NCBI RefSeq assembly: GCF_013433315.1 | Contig: NZ_WXVV01000009.1 | Span: 1 to 64,000 of the forward strand | Length of the DNA: 64,000 nt | DNA from: Pseudomonas crudilactis | GTDB lineage: Bacteria; Pseudomonadota; Gammaproteobacteria; Pseudomonadales; Pseudomonadaceae | Direction of reading: 5' to 3' | Part shown: in pieces, positions 17,899-28,872 of the stretch | How the letters are laid out: every line of letters begins with the position of its first letter | Numbering within the stretch: position 1 is the first letter of the stretch | Notes under the pieces: generated by a model | Databases searched by the model: none | What the model was told of the DNA's origin: nothing | What the model saw: the letters and a program-made list of their open reading frames with translations, nothing else | Translations under genes and position numbers: made by a program

Positions 17899-19641
17899 TT
17901 GAATGCGACGACCATCAACAGCCTGTTCTTGATCGGCGCGTTGCTGGTAGGCGCAAGCATTCTTGTCAGTTCGCTTTCTTCCCGTCTCGGCATTCCGATT
18001 CTGGTCATTATTCTTGCGGTCGGCATGGCCGCCGGGGTCGATGGCGGCGGGATCATTTTCGATAACTACCCGACGGCCTATCTGGTCGGCAACCTTGCGC
18101 TGGCGGTGATCCTCCTTGACGGTGGTTTGCGCACGCGGGTGTCGAGTTTCCGCGTGGCGTTATGGCCAGCGCTATCGCTGGCCACGGTTGGTGTGTTGAT
18201 TACCACCGGGCTGACCGGCATGGCTGCCGCGTGGCTGTTCGACCTCAATCTGATTCAAGGTCTGTTGATCGGCGCCATCGTTGGCTCAACCGACGCCGCG
18301 GCGGTGTTCTCGCTGCTCGGCGGCAAAGGCCTGAACGAACGGGTCACCGCCAGCCTGGAAATCGAATCCGGCAGCAACGACCCGATGGCGGTGTTTCTCA
18401 CTGTAACCCTGATCGACATGCTCGCCAGCGGCCAGACCGGCCTGCACTGGAGTCTGCTGACGCACCTGATCCGCGAGTTCGGCATCGGCGGCGTGATCGG
18501 CCTCGGCGGCGGCTGGCTGATGTTGCAACTGGTCAATCGCATAAACCTTGCTGCCGGGCTGTATCCGATTCTGGTGATTGCCGGCGGTCTGGTGGTGTTC
18601 GCCCTGACCAACGCCTTGCACGGCAGCGGCTTCCTCGCCGTTTATCTGTGCGGTCTGGTCATCGGTAACCGCCCGGTGCGCAGTCGCCACGGCATTCTGC
18701 ACATGCTCGACGGCATGGCATGGCTGGCGCAGATCGGCATGTTCCTGGTGCTGGGTTTGCTGGTAACGCCGCATGATTTGCTGCCGATCGCCCTGCCCGC
18801 TCTCGGTCTGGCACTGTGGATGATTCTGTTTGCGCGGCCGCTGTCGGTGATGGTCGGCCTGCTGCCGTTCAAGGCCTTCCATGGCCGCGAAAAAGCCTTT
18901 ATTTCCTGGGTAGGCCTGCGCGGTGCGGTACCGATCATTCTTGCGGTATTCCCGCTGATGGCCGGGCTGCCAAATGCACAGCTGTACTTCAATCTCGCGT
19001 TCTTTATCGTGCTGGTGTCGCTGCTGGTGCAGGGCACGAGCCTGCCGTGGGTGGCCAAGCTATTGAAAGTGACGGTGCCGCCAGAACCCGCACCGATTTC
19101 CCGGGCGGCTCTGGAAGTCCACGTCACCAGCGAGTGGGAGCTGTTCGTTTACAAGCTCGGCGCGGAGAAATGGTGCATCGGTTCGCCCCTGCGTGAGCTG
19201 AAAATGCCTGAAGGCACGCGCATCGCGGCACTGTTTCGTGGTCAGCAACTGCTCCATCCGTCGGGTAGTACGGTGCTGGAAGTCGATGATTTACTGTGTG
19301 TCATCGGCCATGAACACAACCTCGGCGCCCTCGGAAAACTGTTCAGCCAGGCGCCGCAACGTGGCCTCGATCTGCGTTTCTTCGGCGATTTCGTACTCGA
19401 AGGAGATGCCCAGCTTAAAGCGGTTGCAGCGCTCTATGGTCTGCCGGCCGAGGGCATCGATCCGGACATGACCCTGGGTGCCTTCATCGCGCAGAAAGTC
19501 GGTGGTGCCCCCATCGTCGGTGACCAGGTGGAGTGGAACAACACCCACTGGACGGTTGCGGTCATGGACGGGAACAAGATCGGCAAAGTGGGCGTCAGAT
19601 TCCCCGAAGGAAGTCGCCCGGGTCCCGGACTCTTCCTCTAA
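17899..19641 (+). CDS. nhaP2: K+/H+ antiporter of the NhaP2/CvrA type
   Basis: This CPA1 antiporter exports K+ (or Na+) in exchange for protons. The 580-residue protein starts with TTG at 17899, supported by a GGAG site 7 bases upstream and no better ATG. Twelve or so hydrophobic segments (1-390) include the ion-binding region [26 protein letters not shown], split here by the conserved Asp/Asn blocks, and [19 protein letters not shown] cytoplasmic regulatory tail follows, with a TrkA-C-like domain (around 410-480) and a CorC-like C-terminal end ([28 protein letters not shown]). It precedes the MscK-like gene by 34 bp, so the two osmoadaptation genes may be co-transcribed. Confidence 0.92.
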   Translation: MNATTINSLFLIGALLVGASILVSSLSSRLGIPILVIILAVGMAAGVDGGGIIFDNYPTAYLVGNLALAVILLDGGLRTRVSSFRVALWPALSLATVGVLITTGLTGMAAAWLFDLNLIQGLLIGAIVGSTDAAAVFSLLGGKGLNERVTASLEIESGSNDPMAVFLTVTLIDMLASGQTGLHWSLLTHLIREFGIGGVIGLGGGWLMLQLVNRINLAAGLYPILVIAGGLVVFALTNALHGSGFLAVYLCGLVIGNRPVRSRHGILHMLDGMAWLAQIGMFLVLGLLVTPHDLLPIALPALGLALWMILFARPLSVMVGLLPFKAFHGREKAFISWVGLRGAVPIILAVFPLMAGLPNAQLYFNLAFFIVLVSLLVQGTSLPWVAKLLKVTVPPEPAPISRAALEVHVTSEWELFVYKLGAEKWCIGSPLRELKMPEGTRIAALFRGQQLLHPSGSTVLEVDDLLCVIGHEHNLGALGKLFSQAPQRGLDLRFFGDFVLEGDAQLKAVAALYGLPAEGIDPDMTLGAFIAQKVGGAPIVGDQVEWNNTHWTVAVMDGNKIGKVGVRFPEGSRPGPGLFL

Positions 19642-19675
19642 ACTGCGTCCACTCTCACTTGCTTGACCGGTCTCT

Positions 19676-22600
19676 ATGCCTACCCTGCGCTCCTTTTTCG
19701 CCGCGGCCCTGCTGGGCCTGAGTCTTACTGTCGGCCCGCTGTACGCCGCCGAACCGCCGTCCAGCGACGCCGTGCAGGCCAGTCTCGACAAACTCGCCGA
19801 CAGCAAACTGCCGGATGCCGATAAAAAGGCCCTGCAAACCACCTTGCAGAGCACGCTGACTCAGCTGAACAATCAGCGTGATTACGCACAAAAGCTGATC
19901 GACCTCAAACAGCAGCTGGCCACGGCGCCGAAGCAGACGATCGAAAACACTCGCGAACTGACGCGCCTCAAGGCCACGGCGATAGTGCCGGTGGCGCAGC
20001 GTTTTCCCAAGGAGTCGATCCAACAGCTGGAGCAGATCCTGACGGATCGCTCGACCCAGCAAAGCGATCTGCAGAAAGCGCTGGCCGACGCCAACAGTCT
20101 GATCATCACTGCCCAGACCCGTCCCGAGCGCGCCCAAGCGGAAATTTCCGCCAGCCAGACGCGCATCCAGCAGATCAACAACATCCTCAAGTCCGGCAAG
20201 GACGCCGGCAAGACTGTCAGCAACGAGCAACGCGATCAGCTGAACGCGGAGCTGGCAGCACTGAACGCGCTGATCCCTCTGCGCCGTCAGGAGTTGGCCG
20301 GCAACAGCCAGTTGCAGGATCTGGGCAACGCCCAGCATGATCTTCTCTCGGAGAAATCCGATCGACTCGACCGCGAGATTCAGGAACTGCAGACGCTGAT
20401 CAATCAGAAGCGTCTGGCGCAGTCGCAGGAAACCGTCACCCAGCAATCGATTGAGGCGCAGAAGGCCGGCAGCAGCAGCTTGCTCGCCACTGAGAGTTCA
20501 GCCAACCTCAAGCTTTCGGACTATCTGCTCAAAAGCACCGACCGCCTCAACGAAGTCACCCAGCAGAACCTGCAGACCAAGCAGCAACTCGACACCCTGA
20601 CCCAGAGCGATGCCGCCCTCGATGAGCAGATCAACGTGCTCAAGGGCAGCCTGCTGCTGTCGAAGATTCTCTACAAACAGAAGCAAGCTCTGCCACGACT
20701 CAAGGTCGATCGTGATCTGGCGGATCAGATCGCCGACATTCGCCTGTATCAGTTCGACGTCAGCCAGCAGCGTGAACTGTTGAGCAATCCGGCGTCCTAT
20801 GTCGACACCCTGCTGGCCACTCAGCCGCCGGAACAAGTCACCCCGCAGTTGCGCAAAAGCCTGCTGGATCTGGCCAACACACGCGTTGATCTGCTGGAGC
20901 GCCTGAACCGCGAACTGAGCTCGATGCTCAACGAATCGATCACCCTGCAACTCAACCAGAAACAACTGCTGAGCACCGCGCAGAGCCTGCGTGCGACCCT
21001 CGATGAGCAAATGTTCTGGATTCCCAGCAACAAGCCGCTGGATCTGGAGTGGATGCGGGGTGTACCGGAGCGCCTGAAACGTCAGGTCGACACACTGCCG
21101 TGGGCCTCCAGCCTGAGCGAGCTGACCGACGGCCTGACCCAGCGCCCCTTGCTGTTTCTGCCTCTGGCATTGCTGATCGGCGCACTGCTGTGGCGCCGCA
21201 AAAGTCTCTACGGTCGCCTGAACAAGGTTCACCAGGACATCGGCCATTTCAAGCGCGACAGCCAGTGGCACACACCGCAGGCCATCCTGATCAATATTCT
21301 GCTGGCGATGCCGGTGGCGCTGGGCCTCGCCTTGTGCGGGCTGGCCTTGCAGATCGACGCGCGCGGCCAGAACGCCAACATGGGCGCAGCGCTCCTGCAG
21401 ATGGGTCAGGCGTGGCTGGTGTTCTACACCGCCTATCGAATCCTCGCGCCCGGCGGTGTGGCCGAATTGCACTTTCGCTGGGAAAAACCCCAGGTCGAAT
21501 TCCTTCAGGGCTGGGTACGCCGGCTCGGGCTGGTGGTCATGGCGCTGGTGGCCGTGGTGGCGGTCGCCGAATTGCAACCGGCGGCGCTCGCCGACGATGT
21601 ACTCGGCATGCCAGTGGTGCTGACCTGCTACGCGTTGATGGCCTGGCTGCTCAGCCGCTTGCTGATCAGCAGCCCGGCCCACGAAAACGCCTCGCTGTTC
21701 CGCAAGGCCGTCGGGGTGATGTTCACCCTGCTGCCGATCGCGCTGTTTGTCGCGGTATGTTTCGGCTACTACTACACCGCGCTGAAACTCAGCGACCGAC
21801 TGATCAACACCCTCTACCTGCTGATGTTCTGGCTGGTGATCGAAGCGACTTTCGTCCGTGGCCTGAGCGTTGCCGCGCGACGTCTGGCCTACCAGCGCGC
21901 CCTGGCTAAACGTCAGGCAGCGAAAGAGGCTGGCGACGGCGAAGCGGTGATCGAAGAGCCGACCCTGGACATCGAAAAGGTCAACGAACAGTCCTTGCGC
22001 CTGATCCGTCTGGCCCTGCTCGGCGGCTTCATCGCCGCGCTGTACTGGGTCTGGTCGGACCTGATTTCGGTGTTCTCGTACCTCGACAACATCACCCTCT
22101 ACGAATACACCAGCGGCACCGGCGCCAACATGAGCATGGTGCCAATCAGCATCGGCGACATGCTCGGCGCGCTGATCATCATCGGCATCACCTTCGCCCT
22201 CGCGCGCAACTTGCCGGGTCTGCTTGAAGTGTTCGTGTTGTCCAAGCTGAATCTGGCGCAGGGCAGTGCCTACGCGACCACCACGTTGCTGTCGTACGTG
22301 ATCGCCGGTGTCGGCTTCGTCTCGACCCTGTCGACCCTCGGCGTCAGCTGGGACAAGTTGCAATGGCTGGTGGCGGCGTTGTCGGTCGGTCTCGGTTTCG
22401 GCATGCAGGAGATCTTTGCCAACTTCATCTCCGGCATCATGATTCTGTTCGAACGCCCGGTACGGATCGGTGACACCATTACCATCGGCAACCTTTCGGG
22501 CACGGTGAGCAAGATCCGCATCCGCGCCACGACCATCACCGACTTCGATCGCAAGGACATCATTGTCCCGAACAAGACCTTCATCACCGGGCAATTGATC

Positions 22601-23029
22601 AACTGGTCGCTGACCGACACCATCACCCGCGTCACGCTGAAACTGGGTGTGGATTACGGTTCGGATCTGGATCTGGTCAAGGAACTGCTGCTCAAGGCTG
22701 CCCGCGAGAACCCGCGCGTACTCAAGGAACCCGAGCCGCACGTGTACTTCCTCAATTTCGGCGAAAGCACCCTCGACCACGAATTGCGCATGCACGTGCG
22801 CGACCTCGGTGACCGTAACCCGGTGCTCGATGAGGTCAACCGCTTCATCAACCGCGAGTTCAAGAAGCAGCACATCAACATCTCGTTCCGCCAGATGGAG
22901 GTTTACCTGAAGAACCTCCACGGTCAGGAATACAAGATGGTGCCGATCGAACCGGAAACGAAAACCATCGTGCCGATCGCCGACGATCAGAAACCACTGC
23001 AAGAGCCGCCGCCGGCCAAACTCGACTAA
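19676..23029 (+). CDS. MscK/KefA-type large mechanosensitive channel
   Basis: It encodes a channel releasing ions on hypo-osmotic shock. Of 1117 residues, 1-25 form a signal peptide (cut near PLYAA). A long periplasmic coiled-coil region follows to about 470 (MscS-porin type, rich in Gln and Leu). Several inner-membrane helices (about 480-900) lead to the MscS core: a pore-lining helix around LQWLVAALSVGLGFGMQEIFANFISG, then the beta domain (RPVRIGDTITIGNLSGTVSKI, FDRKDIIVPNKTFITGQLINWS). The C-terminal tail is Pro/acid-rich. The size and layout fit MscK better than short MscS. It follows the K+/H+ antiporter, in keeping with a shared role in ion and turgor control. Confidence 0.92.
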   Translation: MPTLRSFFAAALLGLSLTVGPLYAAEPPSSDAVQASLDKLADSKLPDADKKALQTTLQSTLTQLNNQRDYAQKLIDLKQQLATAPKQTIENTRELTRLKATAIVPVAQRFPKESIQQLEQILTDRSTQQSDLQKALADANSLIITAQTRPERAQAEISASQTRIQQINNILKSGKDAGKTVSNEQRDQLNAELAALNALIPLRRQELAGNSQLQDLGNAQHDLLSEKSDRLDREIQELQTLINQKRLAQSQETVTQQSIEAQKAGSSSLLATESSANLKLSDYLLKSTDRLNEVTQQNLQTKQQLDTLTQSDAALDEQINVLKGSLLLSKILYKQKQALPRLKVDRDLADQIADIRLYQFDVSQQRELLSNPASYVDTLLATQPPEQVTPQLRKSLLDLANTRVDLLERLNRELSSMLNESITLQLNQKQLLSTAQSLRATLDEQMFWIPSNKPLDLEWMRGVPERLKRQVDTLPWASSLSELTDGLTQRPLLFLPLALLIGALLWRRKSLYGRLNKVHQDIGHFKRDSQWHTPQAILINILLAMPVALGLALCGLALQIDARGQNANMGAALLQMGQAWLVFYTAYRILAPGGVAELHFRWEKPQVEFLQGWVRRLGLVVMALVAVVAVAELQPAALADDVLGMPVVLTCYALMAWLLSRLLISSPAHENASLFRKAVGVMFTLLPIALFVAVCFGYYYTALKLSDRLINTLYLLMFWLVIEATFVRGLSVAARRLAYQRALAKRQAAKEAGDGEAVIEEPTLDIEKVNEQSLRLIRLALLGGFIAALYWVWSDLISVFSYLDNITLYEYTSGTGANMSMVPISIGDMLGALIIIGITFALARNLPGLLEVFVLSKLNLAQGSAYATTTLLSYVIAGVGFVSTLSTLGVSWDKLQWLVAALSVGLGFGMQEIFANFISGIMILFERPVRIGDTITIGNLSGTVSKIRIRATTITDFDRKDIIVPNKTFITGQLINWSLTDTITRVTLKLGVDYGSDLDLVKELLLKAARENPRVLKEPEPHVYFLNFGESTLDHELRMHVRDLGDRNPVLDEVNRFINREFKKQHINISFRQMEVYLKNLHGQEYKMVPIEPETKTIVPIADDQKPLQEPPPAKLD

Positions 23030-24541
<1,512 letters not shown>

Positions 24542-24621
24542 GTGCCAACGCCTCATCTTGATAAACAGTTCGTACGGCTCCAGATAAGTCGTACGAAACG
24601 CTGAACGCCAACGAGCCGAAT

Positions 24622-25056
24622 ATGACCAACCCACTCCTCATCCCCTGCCCCTCCTGCAACGGCCTCAACCGCATCCCCGCCGAGCGCCTTGCGGATCAGC
24701 CCAAGTGCGGCCGCTGCAAATCCGCCGTATTGCTGAGCAAACCCTTCGAACTCAAGCAAGGCGATTACGCCAGCCAGATCAAGGGCGATCTGCCGCTATT
24801 GGTGGATGTCTGGGCGGAGTGGTGCGGGCCGTGCAAGTCGTTTGCGCCGGTGTTCGAGCAGGCGGCGGCGCAGCTGGCCGGCAAGTGCCGCTTGGCCAAG
24901 CTCGATAGCGAGGCCAATCAGCAGTTGTCGGCGCAGTTGGGGATTCGCTCGATTCCGAGTCTGATTCTGTTCAAGAACGGAAAGGAAGTGGCGCGGCAGA
25001 GTGGCGCGTTTCCGTTGCCGCAGTTGATGGCGTGGCTGCGTAGCCAGGGTATCTGA
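24622..25056 (+). CDS. trxC: Thioredoxin 2 (TrxC)
   Basis: A thiol-disulfide reductase of 144 residues. The N-terminal zinc-ribbon uses Cys9, Cys12, Cys29 and Cys32 (CPSC, CGRC), the feature separating TrxC from TrxA. The thioredoxin fold has active site WCGPC at 67-71, and the cis-Pro loop is SIPSL. It follows selO by about 80 bp on the same strand, both having redox links, although separate promoters are possible. TrxC genes are often induced by oxidative stress, but no OxyR site was recognised here. Confidence 0.95.
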   Translation: MTNPLLIPCPSCNGLNRIPAERLADQPKCGRCKSAVLLSKPFELKQGDYASQIKGDLPLLVDVWAEWCGPCKSFAPVFEQAAAQLAGKCRLAKLDSEANQQLSAQLGIRSIPSLILFKNGKEVARQSGAFPLPQLMAWLRSQGI

Positions 25057-25072
25057 CCCACCCAGAACCCAG

Positions 25073-25162
25073 TGTGGGAGCGAGCTTGCTCGCGAAAGCG
25101 GTGGATCAGTTAACGAAGATGTCGACTGAACTGACGCATTCGCGAGCAAGCTCGCTCCCACA
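25073..25162. repeat. REPIN (inverted pair of REP palindromes)
   Basis: tgtgggagcgagcttgctcg and its inverse are separated by about 45 bases between the converging trxC and parA-like genes. Confidence 0.93.
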
Positions 25163-25186
25163 GGGGTTCATGGATAGCTCAAGAGA

Positions 25187-25957
25187 TCAGTGATCTTCGA
25201 GCAGATTATGCAGTTCGACGAACTGCTGGGTCAGCTTGTGCCGCGGGTCGAGGTGGATCAGCGGCATGCTGGCCTGGTGCGATTCGCGCATGCGCACTGA
25301 ACTGCTCAGGTACACCGGCAGTACCGGCAAGCCTTCGGCAATCAACTCATCGAGAATCTGCTGCGGCAGGCTCGCCCGGGCCTGGAACTGATTGACCACG
25401 ATGCCTTCGACTTCCAGGCCTTCGTTATGGTCATCCTTTAATTCTTCGATTTCCGCGATCAGTCCGTACAGGGCCTGACGGGAGAAGCTGTCGCAGTCGA
25501 AGGGAATCAGCACCCGATCAGCGGCAATCAGCGCCGATACTGCATAGAAATTCAAGGCTGGCGGGGTATCGAGGTAGATCCGGTCGTAATCCTCGGACAA
25601 CTCATCGAGTAACTTCCGTAGCTTGTTGATCTTGTGCTTGGCCTCGAGCTTGGGCTGCAAGTCGGCAAGCTCGGCGGTGGCGGTGATGATGTGCAGGTTG
25701 TCGAACGGGGTTTCGTAGATGTCCGCCTGATTCTTCTTGGAGAACGGCCCCGAGGACAGGGTCTGCTTGAAGAAGTCGGCAATGCCCATCGGGATGTCGT
25801 CACCGGTCAGCCCGGTCAGATACTGAGTGGAGTTGGCCTGAGCATCGAGGTCCACCAACAACGTGCGATAACCCTCGCTGGCGCTGACCGCCGCCAGATT
25901 GCAGGCAATGCTCGACTTGCCTACGCCACCTTTCTGATTGAACACCACGCGCCGCAT
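25187..25957 (-). CDS. ParA/Soj-family ATPase
   Basis: It encodes a deviant-Walker ATPase of 256 residues that probably positions a cellular cargo. The ATG at 25957 ([11 protein letters not shown]) has GGAGG 8 bases upstream; a TTG two codons earlier is less likely. The deviant P-loop is KGGVGKSS (9-16), switch I is DLDAQANST and the Walker B region is YLDTPPALN. No ParB partner or parS-like site is adjacent, and the chromosomal parAB pair lies elsewhere in Pseudomonas, so this is an orphan ParA of unassigned cargo. It is transcribed away from the aryl polyene cluster. Confidence 0.9.
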   Translation of the reverse strand: MRRVVFNQKGGVGKSSIACNLAAVSASEGYRTLLVDLDAQANSTQYLTGLTGDDIPMGIADFFKQTLSSGPFSKKNQADIYETPFDNLHIITATAELADLQPKLEAKHKINKLRKLLDELSEDYDRIYLDTPPALNFYAVSALIAADRVLIPFDCDSFSRQALYGLIAEIEELKDDHNEGLEVEGIVVNQFQARASLPQQILDELIAEGLPVLPVYLSSSVRMRESHQASMPLIHLDPRHKLTQQFVELHNLLEDH

Positions 25958-26197
25958 GACCAAAACCTCCGTGTATCAAAGAATGACCGAGTGTAGATGC
26001 GCGCAGCCTCGCTTTGCCACCTTCAAGGACATGGACTACAGAGTCAGGTGCAAATATCCGCGGACAGATAGCGCAATAACGGCCATTGATCGCTGAGATT
26101 GCCGACAGACAAGCCGCTGACAATCTGGATAATGGCCAAGTGACAGTTTTTCCGCGAACCACTCGGTACATTTCGTTGCGCAAAAGGTAACCAGCAT

Positions 26198-26226
26198 TTG
26201 CTACACACTCGTCGCACCGGGATAAT
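26198..26226 (+). promoter_or_regulatory. Predicted sigma70 promoter of the aryl polyene operon
   Basis: A -35 TTGCTA (26198-26203) and a -10 GATAAT (26221-26226) are separated by exactly 17 bases, so the start would lie near 26233, about 80 bases before the first ape gene. The remaining gap from 25958 holds no gene; its sequence is more AT-rich than the surrounding genes, as expected for a divergent promoter region. Confidence 0.6.
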
Positions 26227-26314
26227 GCGCGCCACCCGGCGCCAAGCGCCACGTCACGCCTGCTGCGGCTCTGGCCACTCAACGCGTCAACAAAAGCCCG
26301 CAGGGGCGGGATGA

Positions 26315-27040
26315 ATGTCCGTGATCAACTTCAACATCGCCCAGTGGCGCGCGTGGGCTCCCGGGCTCGACAGCGTGGACGCCTGGCAGGCCTGGAGCCG
26401 ACAACCGGTCGTGCTCCAGAGCAGTGATGCCGCGCCCGATGTGTCGTTTTTGCCGGCCATGCAGCGCCGCCGTCTAAGTCGACTGGCACGTATGGCATTC
26501 AGTGTTGGCTGGCCCCTGGCCGACGGAAGGGACAATCTGCCGCTGGTGTTTGTCTCGCGCCACGGTGAAACCCCGCGTACCTACGAGATCCTCACCGATC
26601 TGGCCAACGAACAGCCCCTGTCGCCGACGCAGTTCAGTTTGTCAGTGCACAACGCGATTATCGGCCTGTGGTCGATCATGCGCGGCGAGACCAGCGAAAT
26701 GACTGCCCTCGCCGCTGCCGGCGACGGCCTCGAACACGGCATGCTCGAAGCCGCAGCCCTGCTCAATGAGGGCGCCCCGGCGGTGCTCCTGGTGATCACC
26801 GAAGAACAACCGCCCGAAGCCTATTCAGCGTGGATCGACGACGTGCCGTTTCCCTACGCACTCGGCCTTTTGCTCACCCCTGGTACCGACTGGCGGCTGA
26901 CCCTGAACAGCACCACAGAAACACGGTCAAAAGCGCACTGGCCGCACGCGCTCAACTTGCTTCGTGCCCTGCTCGGCCAGCAACCCCATTGCCAACATGC
27001 CTGGAAAAATCGTGTATGGACCTGGCAACGCAACCCGTGA
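26315..27040 (+). CDS. apeC: Aryl polyene chain-length factor (short KS-like protein)
   Basis: The protein has 241 residues and resembles the beta-ketoacyl synthase chain-length-factor family, which keeps part of the ketosynthase fold but lacks the Cys-His-His triad. Blocks include FLPAMQRRRLSRLARMAF, VFVSRHGETPRTYEIL and SPTQFSLSVHNAIIGLWSI. In characterised aryl polyene systems ApeC pairs with the ketosynthase ApeO. A GGGCGGG stretch precedes the ATG. It is the first gene of the long operon, behind the predicted promoter. The letter is assigned from gene order matching the enterobacterial ape cluster and from domain type. Confidence 0.88.
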   Translation: MSVINFNIAQWRAWAPGLDSVDAWQAWSRQPVVLQSSDAAPDVSFLPAMQRRRLSRLARMAFSVGWPLADGRDNLPLVFVSRHGETPRTYEILTDLANEQPLSPTQFSLSVHNAIIGLWSIMRGETSEMTALAAAGDGLEHGMLEAAALLNEGAPAVLLVITEEQPPEAYSAWIDDVPFPYALGLLLTPGTDWRLTLNSTTETRSKAHWPHALNLLRALLGQQPHCQHAWKNRVWTWQRNP

Positions 27041-27825
27041 CCGAGAAAAACCGCGACGCCTATTACTGGCGCTTGCTGGCCACCGCTGCAAGCTTCGCCC
27101 TGTTCGGGCTGGGTGGACTGTGCCTGCGCGTACTGGTGTTTCCGCTACTCGGATGCCTGCCGGGTGATGCGCTGAAACATCGGCAGCGCGCGCGGCAGAC
27201 CGTCAGTCGGCTGTTCTGGTTTTTCGTGCGTTTCATGGCCCGTACCGGCGTGCTGACGTATGACATTCAAGGGGCCGAACGTCTTGGCCGCTCCGGGCAG
27301 ATGATCATCGCCAACCACCCGTCGTTGATCGACGTAGTGTTCCTGATCGGGCTGGTGCGCCAAGCCAATTGCGTTGTGAAGAAAACCCTGTGGGAAAACC
27401 CCTTCACCCGTGGCCCGCTGCGCAGCACCGAATACATCAGCAACGACGGCAGCATGGACATGCTCGATGCCGCTGCCCAGTCCCTGCAAAACGGCCAGAC
27501 CCTGATCATTTTCCCGGAAGGTACGCGCACCCAGCCTGGTCAGGCGCCGGCCTTTCATCGGGGCGCCGCAGCGATTGCCCTGCGCGGTGCGAAAATCCTC
27601 ACGCCGGTGATCATCAAGGTCAGCCCGACCACGCTGACGAAGGCCGAGCCCTGGTATCGAATCCCCAATCGCCGCGTGCACTTCAGTTTTCGCGTCGGCG
27701 CCGATATAGACCCACAGACTTTCGCTGCGCAGGGGCCAGCCCCGCAAGCCTCGCGCAAGCTCAACGACTATTTGCACACCTACTTTATTAAGGAGCTCGC
27801 CGAAGATGAGCGATCTGAATCGTGA
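27016..27825 (+). CDS. apeD: 1-acyl-glycerol-3-phosphate acyltransferase-like protein (ApeD)
   Basis: A membrane-associated PlsC-type acyltransferase of 269 residues. One hydrophobic segment (LLATAASFALFGLGGLCLR) lies near the N-terminus. The catalytic HX4D is HPSLID (101-106) and the substrate loop is FPEGTR (166-171). It probably transfers the finished aryl polyene acyl chain onto a lipid or sugar acceptor. The start at 27016 overlaps apeC by 25 bp, and the stop lies past the start of the first ACP gene. Confidence 0.9.
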   Translation: MDLATQPVTEKNRDAYYWRLLATAASFALFGLGGLCLRVLVFPLLGCLPGDALKHRQRARQTVSRLFWFFVRFMARTGVLTYDIQGAERLGRSGQMIIANHPSLIDVVFLIGLVRQANCVVKKTLWENPFTRGPLRSTEYISNDGSMDMLDAAAQSLQNGQTLIIFPEGTRTQPGQAPAFHRGAAAIALRGAKILTPVIIKVSPTTLTKAEPWYRIPNRRVHFSFRVGADIDPQTFAAQGPAPQASRKLNDYLHTYFIKELAEDERSES

Positions 27826-28066
27826 TATCAAACTGCTGATCATCGATGCCCTCGGCCTCGAAGACATCAGTGTCGACGACATCGGCGACGAGCAGACGCT
27901 GTTCGGCGAAGGCCTGGGTCTGGATTCCGTCGACGCGCTGGAACTGGGTCTGGCGATCCAGAAAAAATACGGCATCAAGATCGACGCCGACGCCAAAGAC
28001 ACCCGTAACCATTTCACCAACGTGGCGAGCCTTGCGGCGTTCGTCACGGCAAAACAGGCAGCTTGA
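27806..28066 (+). CDS. apeE: Acyl carrier protein 1 of the aryl polyene system
   Basis: An 86-residue acidic ACP with Ser41 in LGLDSVDALEL as phosphopantetheine site. In the aryl polyene pathway two ACPs carry the starter and the growing chain. It overlaps apeD by 20 bp. No phosphopantetheinyl transferase gene is in the window, so activation must come from elsewhere in the genome. Confidence 0.93.
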   Translation: MSDLNRDIKLLIIDALGLEDISVDDIGDEQTLFGEGLGLDSVDALELGLAIQKKYGIKIDADAKDTRNHFTNVASLAAFVTAKQAA

Positions 28067-28075
28067 GACCGGACC

Positions 28076-28330
28076 ATGCAAACTCGTGACGATATTTTCA
28101 ACACCCTGCGCGATGCCTTGGTCGAACTGTTCGAACTGGATCCGGCCCGTGTCAGCCTGGAATCCAATCTGTATCAGGATCTGGAAATCGACAGCATCGA
28201 CGCCGTCGATCTGATCGATCACATCAAACGCCAGACCGGCAAGAAAATCGCCGCCGAAGAGTTCAAATCGGTGCGCACTGTCGGCGACGTGGTCGAGGCG
28301 GTCTACCGTCTGGTTCAACCGGCCGCATGA
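28076..28330 (+). CDS. apeF: Acyl carrier protein 2 of the aryl polyene system
   Basis: An 84-residue ACP with Ser40 in LEIDSIDAVDLIDHIK. It differs clearly from the neighbouring ACP, so this is an old pair and not a recent duplication. It lies 9 bases after apeE and its stop overlaps the next start (ATGA). Confidence 0.93.
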   Translation: MQTRDDIFNTLRDALVELFELDPARVSLESNLYQDLEIDSIDAVDLIDHIKRQTGKKIAAEEFKSVRTVGDVVEAVYRLVQPAA

Positions 28331-28872
28331 GCCGGCTGATCGGCCTCGGTCTGCTGCTGGCCGGTCTGCTGTACCCCTTTGCGGTGTATTTCGGCATGGA
28401 GCATTTTGCCCCGTGGCAGTTCGGTCTGCTGCTGGGCAGCCTGTGGCTGGCGCGAGCGCTGACCGGTGAACGTAAACCCGGCAGCCTGTGGATGGCTGGC
28501 GTGGCCATTGTGTTCTGCTTGCTGCTGGCGCTGTTCGACAGTCCGTTGTTGCTGCGCTGGTACCCGGTGCTGATCAGCGGCTTCATGCTGGTGCTGTTCA
28601 GCCTGAGCCTGAAATTCGGGCCGCCGATGGTCGAGCGCCTCGCGCGGTTGCGTGAGCCAGAACTGCCGGCCATTGCGATTCGCTATACGCGCAAGGTCAC
28701 CGTCGCCTGGAGCGTGTTTTTCTTCTGCAACGGTTTGTGCGCCGCCCTGCTGACCCTGTGGGCGCCGCTGAATTGGTGGATGTTGTACACCGGCCTGATC
28801 TCCTACGGATTGATCGGCCTGATGTTTGCCATTGAATGGCTGATACGACAACGGGTAAGAGGCCGTACATGA
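28327..28872 (+). CDS. apeG: Small polytopic membrane protein (COG4648 type, ApeG)
   Basis: It encodes 181 residues with about five hydrophobic segments (LIGLGLLLAGLLYPFAVYFG, WMAGVAIVFCLLLALF, WYPVLISGFMLVLFSL and a C-terminal pair rich in Trp). The function is unknown; proteins of this type recur at this position in aryl polyene clusters, so a part in membrane assembly or transport of the pigment is plausible. Both ends overlap neighbours by 4 bp. Confidence 0.85.
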   Translation: MSRLIGLGLLLAGLLYPFAVYFGMEHFAPWQFGLLLGSLWLARALTGERKPGSLWMAGVAIVFCLLLALFDSPLLLRWYPVLISGFMLVLFSLSLKFGPPMVERLARLREPELPAIAIRYTRKVTVAWSVFFFCNGLCAALLTLWAPLNWWMLYTGLISYGLIGLMFAIEWLIRQRVRGRT

